NCBI GenBank assembly: GCA_027475525.1
Contig: JAMWFC010000113.1
Span: forward strand, 806,001 to 870,000
Length of the DNA: 64,000 nucleotides
Reading direction: 5' to 3'
Origin: Macrolepiota albuminosa
Lineage: Eukaryota > Basidiomycota > Agaricomycetes > Agaricales > Agaricaceae
The translations under genes and the position numbers were made by a program. The stretch's first letter is position 1; every line of letters starts with the position of its first letter. This document shows positions 57,070 through 64,000 of the stretch, in pieces. The notes beneath the pieces were generated by a model. That model was given only the letters and a program-made list of their open reading frames with translations. It searched no databases and was not told the origin of the DNA.

Positions 57070-59934
57070 ATGGATCTGGACACGTTCCATGTTTCGGATT
57101 TTGGAAGCACACCTTCTGTTGAATCTCGTCTTCAGAGAGCTCTTCAAGTCTATAAACCGTTTGGGACGAATTTTACATCCAGGAGGAGACTTACTGTGAA
57201 GACATAATTAAGGGATGTGAAAGGCCCACTACTAATGATCCATCGACCGAAATTCAAGATGTCGTTGATGATGTTCCTCTGGAATTCCATCCCAGACCTC
57301 GCAAGGACGGTAAATTCCTTGAGGATTTCACCATCGAGCAGTTTGATACTTCTGGGAATTCGGAGCGATACTCCACTGTGTATTGCTTTGACACTAACAA
57401 GGAATCTGAGAGGCCATACCGTTATCCGACTTACGAGTCCTGCACGCCGGCATCACGCAATGAGATCATAGTTGACCACCATTGTGGTGCCCTGGCATTT
57501 ATTCCCTACGCAGATGATGAAGCATTCAAAATTGGCGAATATATCTCTTACTTCGACCTTGTGGTGCCCTGGCATTTATTCCCTACGCAGATGATGAAGC
57601 ATTCAAAATTGGCGAATATATCTCTTACTTCGACCTTTTGCATGGCAATCGGACTTTCCAGATCCGGACTGTAGGTAACGTTGTATCTCTCAGTTATATA
57701 TAACACTTATTGCGTCGATTATGCGAAGGGGAGTTAATTGAGCTGGAAGTGATGACGCGTCTTGTTCTCGACCGTAACTTGAAATTTACTATCCCGGAAG
57801 TCGATGAGTTACAGATATTGAGAAAGTCACGTATGAGCCATAGCTCTGGGCTTCTCTGGGATACCTCCCAACGGTAAAGTCAATCCTTCCCTCCAAAGCC
57901 TGACCAAGTTGATCGTGAATAAAAAGTGATGTATGGCATTGGACGCTTCCCAACGCCGACAAGCTCTCCAAGACTTCATTGCAACATGGATCAGATATAG
58001 CCCTCCAGATAGATAACAGTTTTCCCCAGTTCTGCCCCAAGTTGTATTGCCTTCGCTTTTTCTGTGGAGGCCATGGTACCCTTTTTGAAGATTGGCATGG
58101 TTTCAACCACCCTGAGCCCAAAAAGACGAGCGAGGAATTGAAGAAGGGTGATTCACGTAAACAATACTGTGGAAGAAGTTGTTATCGATTGATTTACAGT
58201 GAAGACACTCCGGTGGTGTGTGAAACATATCAATTAATCCTGTTTATCCGTTCTGAATTTGAAGACAGGAGACTGTGTTATGGGAGAATGAAGATGATAT
58301 CACCTTGGTTGAGAGTGTACTCAAGATCCTTCCTGATACCAGCCCTTGTGATCTTGCCATAATCTGTCGGAAGCAATGTAGCGAGGGACGCCTTATGATA
58401 TATATTGTTTCGCGTCGAGTTGACTTTTGTTTTAACAGATTTATGCCTTTCGCTGTACCAAGATTCGAGATGAAACGGTCACTGTAACGCATCCCATGCC
58501 CCCTCTTAGGCACTATGATTTTGGTGAGCTGCATTCAAAAGTTCTGTAACAAGCTGACATTCTATCTGGTCTCAGTCGACGAGGTGGTGGAGGGGCGATA
58601 CGAGATGCATGAGTCAAGTTTATCTGTTGTTTGAGCTGTTTGATTGAGAGTTTTTCCAGACCACCTCCTTGCTATCACAGGGGCCCTTGCACAGAGGAGT
58701 CATGCACTTGTATGAAATCAAATGTACACTGCCAAAGAAGCTGTCAATGCAGCAAAGACTGTAAGATTCTTTGCGACTGGCTTGGCGGCAACAGTAAAAC
58801 GATGATTTTGCACAGGTTTGATTCGTTGGAAAGGTTGTAGCTGTGGGGGCAGAAAGAAGAAGGGGAAAAAAACAGGAGAACCCCTATGTTCCTCGGAGGA
58901 TCAATGTGAATGCAGACGCTCTGGGAGGGAATGTGATCCGGACGTCTGTATTGGATGTAATGCTCGGTGAGACTGGTTAACACCCTCATTCAGTACCGTC
59001 CGGAGTCTAACATCGTTGACTCTACCGCGGCCATTCCCAGAGGTATGGATTCATCCAGTATATGTTCTTGGGTATCGCTTATTTCTTGCAGGCAAGACTA
59101 AAGGGAAGAAATGTCACAACGTTGAGCTTCAGCGTGGCAAATTCCCCGTATGTGCCAAGAATCAATACCAACTCCTTTTGTGCCTGTCACTTACCTGTTA
59201 TAGCCTCTGGTTATTACCTTTGGAACTTATGGGTTAGGTGCATGGACGCACAGTCCATTGCAGGAAGGCACGATTATCGGAGGCGAGTCCTTCCTTTCTT
59301 GATAGTTACTTTGTTAACCTAACGTCTACGATATTGTTTCATTGTGCCGCTTGCTATTCCTCGTCAAAAGAGTACGTCGGGGAGATTATGAACCTTACAG
59401 CAACTGAATCGCCCACCTGGTACGACATCAATCACTGCGCACCTTTCGTTCCTAACCCTTCCATGGATTGTTATTTACTCCCGGAAACAGCGCTCTAATT
59501 CATGATCACACTGGCTTCAACTACAAGTATGATGTTCAACACGGTATCACTCTCGATGGGGCAAAACTAGGAAATGAGACCCGATATCTCAACGATTCTA
59601 AGGATAAACCGGAGAAGAATAATTGCCACGGTCAAAGTCAATTTGCAACCTTACGAAGGGGATTGTTTTGCTGAAATGTTGCCATTCAGTATTCCTTATT
59701 GATGGAGATTTTCGCCTTGCCTTGGTGGCCAGTGAGTCCGAATATGTTTATGCACTCTTGTTGATATGATGCTTTCCCCGTAGGCACAAAAATACCGAAG
59801 TCGCACCAGTGAGTCCGAATATGTTTATGCACTCTTGTTGATATGATGCTTTCCCCGTAGGCACAAAAATACCGAAGTCGCACGAGCTCCTTTTAGATTA
59901 CGGAGATAGCTATTGGAAACCTGCAGAAATATGA
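57070..59934 (+). CDS. EZH2: EZH2/E(z)-like histone H3K27 methyltransferase (CXC-SET)
   Basis: Catalytic subunit of Polycomb repressive complex 2, acting on chromatin. Start ATG 57070 is the first in the chain. Readable exons include an N-terminal part (FLEDFTIEQFDTSGNSERYS), a middle part with FCPKLYCLRFFCGGHG, the segment ILPDTSPCDLAIICRKQC, and TKIRDETVTVTHPMPPLRHY. The Cys-rich CXC domain (58650-58970) has PCYHRGPC, CQRSCQCSKDC, KGCSCGG and CDPDVCIGC, split by a GT-AG intron within a Cys codon. The SET domain follows: TYGLGAW, IGEYVGEIMN across a GC-AG intron, GNETRYLND, NNCHGQ and ELLLDYGDSYW, ending at TGA 59934. CXC, SET and their splice sites are intact, so I think the gene is functional despite two 77-bp duplications and an apparent base loss near 57170. 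The SET motif reads ND where NH is usual. Confidence 0.85.
57482..57635. repeat. 77-bp perfect tandem duplication #19
   Basis: Copies 57482-57558 and 57559-57635 in an N-terminal exon of the EZH2-like gene. It duplicates the ALAFIPYADDEAFKIGEY coding segment out of frame. Confidence 0.97.
59729..59882. repeat. 77-bp perfect tandem duplication #20
   Basis: Copies 59729-59805 and 59806-59882. The unit contains the complete last intron (GTGAGT...CCGTAG) and first bases of the final exon of the EZH2-like gene, so two identical introns appear in series. Confidence 0.97.
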
Positions 59935-60098
59935 GAACAAGCTTCAATGTATAGAACTTAGTTGCGCTGTGGTCTGGTAATAATCCCTTGACCTTGATCG
60001 GACGTAACATGAGATTTATCTATTAATCTGGTATATATACTTAGTTTTCTGTACAACATATTCAAACACTTCCAAACTCATAACCCAAAAGGATGACA

Positions 60099-60252
60099 AA
60101 ACTTAAATACAGTGTCCGATGAATAAGATGGTGGAAGAGGGGAGAAGAGCATAGGTGAGGGGCGAATTATTGTACAAACTTAAATACAGTGTCCGATGAA
60201 TAAGATGGTGGAAGAGGGGAGAAGAGCATAGGTGAGGGGCGAATTATTGTAC
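60099..60252. repeat. 77-bp perfect tandem duplication #21
   Basis: Copies 60099-60175 and 60176-60252, in the 3' flank shared by the convergent EZH2-like and membrane-protein genes. Confidence 0.97.
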
Positions 60253-60265
60253 AATTCATGCTGTT

Positions 60266-61631
60266 TTACACTGATTGCGGACATTTCCTGGGGATGGATG
60301 TAGAACTGGCAGGCACGTCGTAAAGAGGGATGCTATGTGTTGAAGATACATCCCAGTCCAAGACGCCACCGGCAGTTGCAGATGCGAGTTCCTTCGACCA
60401 GGCCCTATCTTGAGCCATGCGCAATGCGATGAGCATGCGAGTAATTGCCTATGCAGCAGTCAATACCAGGTCAAGGCACGCAAGAACGATATGGATGCGC
60501 ACAAGAACGTATGGGTAAGGCAACAGGAAAGTCGAACTCGCTGTGTTGTTACGGGACATGAGAATGACGTATGTCAAACCCCATATCGTGAAAAGGGCAC
60601 CAGACTCGACGATAATGGTTACGAAACCGGTGTAGAAAGATGCGTGAAGTTTTCCCATTCTTTTCTCAACTCTGGACCGCATCCAGAACAGCCGGAAAGC
60701 GATTGCAATGGATGCAAAGAGGTTGAGAGATACACATAGGGAATAAAAGGTTGTGGAGTACAGTGCTGACTTCGTCGCCCACCAGGTGTCCAAAGGCCGT
60801 GTTTGAGTTATAAGAAGTGGTATAGACATCGCTAGAGTGTAGTAATTGGGACAAGTTTTCGATGGGCAAAAGAAGCCGCGACTCACCAACCCTTGTTACA
60901 TATAAAAGGGATGGGAAGACAATGAGTAGACGATTACAGTTCCAGACAATGTACACTCGGTACAACTAGAGAAACTGTGTTAATGGTTTGTTTACAGTCG
61001 CTGCAGGGAAACGAACCATCATAATGTCCCCAATCCATGGCACCAGGGTTACACTTGACGGAGTATGAACTTATGAAGACCAGGGAAACGAACCATCATA
61101 ATGTCCCCAATCCATGGCACCAGGGTTACACTTGACGGAGTATGAACTTATGAAGACACTGAGAATGGGACATATCAACGGACCATACTTGACTCATTAT
61201 GTGAGTTTTGTTCGTCAAATGAGTCTCCCAATAATTCTCAGGGCCACCATTGTCGGTACGATGATCGACGAAGATGGTTTCTGCGAATTTCAAACTACCG
61301 GCCATAGCGACGGTTCAGGGCCACCATTGTCGGTACGATGATCGACGAAGATGGTTTCTGCGAATTTCAAACTACCGGCCATAGCGACGGTGCTAAGCAG
61401 AACAACAGCGTTGAGTACCCGACGATGGCTCCATACATCTTGCCTCTCTTCGGTCTCGATAGTAAGACTTGCGTTAGCTGGGCGTACAACATCACAAGGG
61501 CACCTGCACAATGAGCCTCACGTGTTTAAAAAACAGGTGGTAAGCTCACCATAGGCCAGCGCGGATACGAGGATTCCATTGAACAGAGAACGATCCGCTG
61601 CGAGCTGGTCTTCGGATGGCTCATCCGCCAT
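60266..61631 (-). CDS. Agaricomycete multipass membrane protein, function unknown
   Basis: Member of a large family of predicted seven-helix membrane proteins in Agaricomycetes. Start ATG 61631 (MADEPSEDQLAADRSLFNG) leads into helix 1, with an intron after ALAY. Further helices are visible: VLNAVVLLSTVAMAGSLKF, TLVPWIGDIMM, then after an intron LYRVYIVWNCNRLLIVFPSL (the family's hallmark VYIVWN), YSLCVSLNLFASIAIAFRLF, FVTIIVESGALFTIWGLTYV, and LPYPYVL spliced over a 54-bp intron to AITRMLIALRM. The soluble C-terminal tail ends in IPRKCPQSV at 60268. Two 77-bp duplications and one apparent frame change near 61440-61490 interrupt the raw frame. A sensory or transport role has been suggested for such families but is not shown by the sequence. 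Confidence 0.75.
61004..61157. repeat. 77-bp perfect tandem duplication #22
   Basis: Copies 61004-61080 and 61081-61157, over an exon encoding TLVPWIGDIMM and its splice donor in the membrane-protein gene. Confidence 0.97.
61238..61391. repeat. 77-bp perfect tandem duplication #23
   Basis: Copies 61238-61314 and 61315-61391, in the exon encoding LKFAETIFVDHRTDNGGPE of the membrane-protein gene. Confidence 0.97.
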
Positions 61632-63551
61632 CGAGGAAGGATGGATGCGGTGTCAGGGGAGTGCTAGCTGGCAGCTTGTCATTATATATACATACACTTA
61701 CATACATCTAAGCTCGTGGCCCGGAGGCAATTTTCGCATGATGGAACTAAGGGCTGTGACTCCGTCGGGTATCAGACTCGCATGGGAAGTAGGTACATCC
61801 ATGAGCATAGATGATTTTCCCATTGCCTTATTCACAGCAGTCCTAAGGAAACTTACGCATGGGAAGTAGGTACATCCATGAGCATAGATGATTTTCCCAT
61901 TGCCTTATTCACAGCAGTCCTAAGGAAACTTACGTCCGGCTTTCTATCACTTTTCGTTGCTCATCTGGAGGATGCCCATGCGTATTCATGTGCAAACAAA
62001 TAGTGCTCTTGACACACTATTCTGGTTAATCATGAAACATACGCCCGAGGTTTTTGTGTGTCCACGCTTGTCAAGGCTGATCGAGATCGATCATCTTCAG
62101 CACAATTATCGATAAGCTTCTGCTCGCCTCTACCATATGCTCGTAACTAGCTGTAACTTAACAGTTGATCCAACAAGAACCTTGGAGTGACAGCCGACCG
62201 GCATGGACACAAATGAATGAAATTCTTCCAATGCGAATGCGTTTCTTTCCGAAGTATAAGTATCCTTCAAACGTCGCAACCAGTACATATCCCCTTATAA
62301 CCATACAACAGACGGGTACATATGCATATGCGTTTACTGCGTGATTGGTACCGAGAGATGTAGACGATGGTGGCAGACCGAGACAATTTGATAATTCTTT
62401 ACATCACTCTGGTCCCGGCCCCCCGGGCCCTGGGTTGAAGTACGTCAAAAAATGCAACACAGCGCGACGTGCATAGTTTCGTTGTGGATTGAGCCATAGA
62501 CGAAAAATAGGCACGATATTCAAACGACATTTGATCTGGATTCAATCGATTTTTAAGTCTCGCTTTAATGAGATAGCTAGCTGGTGATGATGCACAAAGT
62601 GATTAATCCGATGAATATTCGACCACCATGCTTATATTGAAGCAAAATGCCCGCGCAAATCACAAAGCTAGAGCACCAACACAGAGTCCTCGACAAGTAA
62701 ACGAAATTCACAGACATCACCTGCTAAAATCACGATCAAATTGGTGATAATTCAAAGGTGAGTGAAGTGATGTCGAGTTGCAAAGTCGCAAGGTCAATGC
62801 ACCTAACGACAACAACTATGCCCCAGCCAATGCCTTCCTACAAGTTGGATTGGTACGAGAAGTGACACCACTCTCAGAGGACGGCATGCGGACGTGAAGC
62901 ACGTTAGCTCCCACCTGACCGATGTTTTATACTTGGAACTCATGTGAACAATAATCCCGGTAACGTTACCAAGAGACTGATACGAACCTCATCAAAAGTA
63001 GTAGAATATTTTCATGGATAGCTAACCCGAAAATCGCCTTCGTAATTTGGAACATGGGTGGAGACGAACACCATAAATCTTGTTCGTCACCGAACAGTCG
63101 TCATGTATGTTCCACACATCTCTACAATTATGCGAATATCAATTGACGAGATGTAAGAAAGGATAGTTAGCCATATTAGCTGCAACATCCTGATGGATTG
63201 GCGAAACATTTACTATCGGACACAGCCGATGGAATTAAAACCAGGAGACTGTCTGTAAGCAACGTCATCTTTCTAATTCGACACGGGGGGCGATCTATCT
63301 GCCATTCTCCATGGTTGTATCACGCTTTGACTGTTATTATTTCGTAATTTGTATCGAGGGCTGTGAAATTCTGACAGAAACTTACACTCGTCATGTACTA
63401 CGGGAACGTCCCTTGAGGATAAAACGGAAATCAAAGAGAGTAACATAAGATGGGACATGTCACACATACTACTTGTGTATAATCCGAATTTTACCTCAGA
63501 CAGGTGCTTGGTGCATTTACGCCGTGCCCATGACGTGTAGAATTCATGTAC
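61632..63551. other. Intergenic, no gene recognised
   Basis: Frequent stops in all frames and no motif-bearing exon. The left part is the presumed promoter of the minus-strand membrane protein. A CCCCGGCCCCCCGGGCCC-like GC-rich word lies near 62418. Confidence 0.45.
61779..61932. repeat. 77-bp perfect tandem duplication #24
   Basis: Copies 61779-61855 and 61856-61932, upstream of the membrane-protein gene in probable promoter sequence. Confidence 0.97.
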
Positions 63552-64000
63552 TCAAATGTACTCGGGTGGCGTTGTGAACCCATCGTCGTTGACGCGGATG
63601 CCCACGGAGTCCTATTCGGAGGCAATATCAGCTGAGCGATGAGTCATACGAACGCGATATGAAAAACTAACGTTGTATGTATCAACCGTTCCAACGTTGC
63701 GCCAGCTGTCTGGAGTCCCGGCATCCTAGAAATTCGTGAGAAAAACGGAAGCTTGGGCACTGGAGTCCGTACCAGAGAGAGGGTTCTCCCGAGCATCAAT
63801 AGAAACTTGGAACGTTCTGGCAGCATAGCACAGTTCCTGATCTACGTGACAAGCGCGACGGCACCGTCACCAAGCGCCGTCTTAGGTAGTAGTAATGTGA
63901 AATGTTCCCAGAACACTTTGGCTGTAGCAAATTCAGACTAGCTGCTGACCTCACGATCTAAAAGATGATTGGATTAAGTAAACGGTAATGTCTGGCAAGA
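63552..64000 (-). CDS. 3' end of an unidentified gene, partial
   Basis: On the minus strand a plausible exon chain runs off the right edge: a segment with VFWEHFTLLLPKTALGDGAV, then one with DAGTPDSWRNVGTVDTYN, and a last exon DSVGIRVNDDGFTTPPEYI ending in TGA at 63552-63554. Exon borders fit GT-AG introns of 45-65 bp (for example GTTAGT...GAATAG at about 63621-63670). I do not recognise the family, and the chain is inferred rather than certain. Confidence 0.35.

Overview
This window looks like a chromosome segment from a basidiomycete fungus, most likely an Agaricomycete. The evidence is many 45-60 bp GT-AG introns, NACHT-WD40 proteins of the fungal incompatibility (HET-E/HNWD) style, a membrane-protein family typical of Agaricomycetes, tyrosine-recombinase, Ty3/Gypsy and LINE retroelement relics, and housekeeping genes (NADP-glutamate dehydrogenase, tripartite fungal tRNA ligase, EZH2-type histone methyltransferase). 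The species cannot be named from the sequence alone.

Layout. 1-26.7 kb is a transposon graveyard with no intact host gene. It holds a tyrosine-recombinase relic (1-450), two Ty3/Gypsy pol fragments (4.9-7.5 kb), a LINE fragment split by an LTR (7.5-9.0 kb), a YR/DIRS-like gag (10.4-12.2 kb, minus), a pair of ~1.1-kb inverted repeats carrying tRNA-like SINE heads (2.7-3.8 and 13.0-14.1 kb), a long decayed LINE (14.4-22.1 kb, minus) interrupted by an LTR-like repeat, and a Gypsy gag with its LTR (23.5-25.4 kb, minus). 27.3-44.4 kb holds two minus-strand NACHT-WD40 (NLR/STAND) genes in a direct segmental duplication, with matching promoters and the same dispersed repeat downstream of each. Between and beside them lie mosaic fragments of host genes, including a chimera of ATG18 and a toxin-like gene. 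44.9-64 kb is gene-dense and visibly richer in CpG. It contains NADP-GDH (minus), two tandem paralogues of a putative insecticidal-crystal-toxin/beta-prism family (minus), tRNA ligase TRL1 (plus), an EZH2-like H3K27 methyltransferase (plus), a multipass membrane protein (minus) and the 3' end of one more gene.

Sequence quality. At 24 places the sequence repeats itself perfectly and in tandem, and the unit is exactly 77 bp every time, regardless of exon, intron, transposon or intergenic context. This is best explained by uncollapsed k-mer overlaps (k=77) at contig joins. Because 77 is not a multiple of 3, each one breaks the reading frame of the gene it falls in (TRL1 twice, EZH2, the membrane protein, NWD1). 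These genes read through cleanly when one copy is ignored, so they should not be called pseudogenes on that basis.

Function. The two NLR genes are the most biologically interesting part. Both have a helical N-terminus, a NACHT ATPase and a WD40 domain of 12 or 16 highly similar units, the signature of fungal non-self recognition receptors undergoing repeat shuffling. Each copy carries a different lesion in or beside the NACHT domain. The remaining genes show no operon-like functional link.
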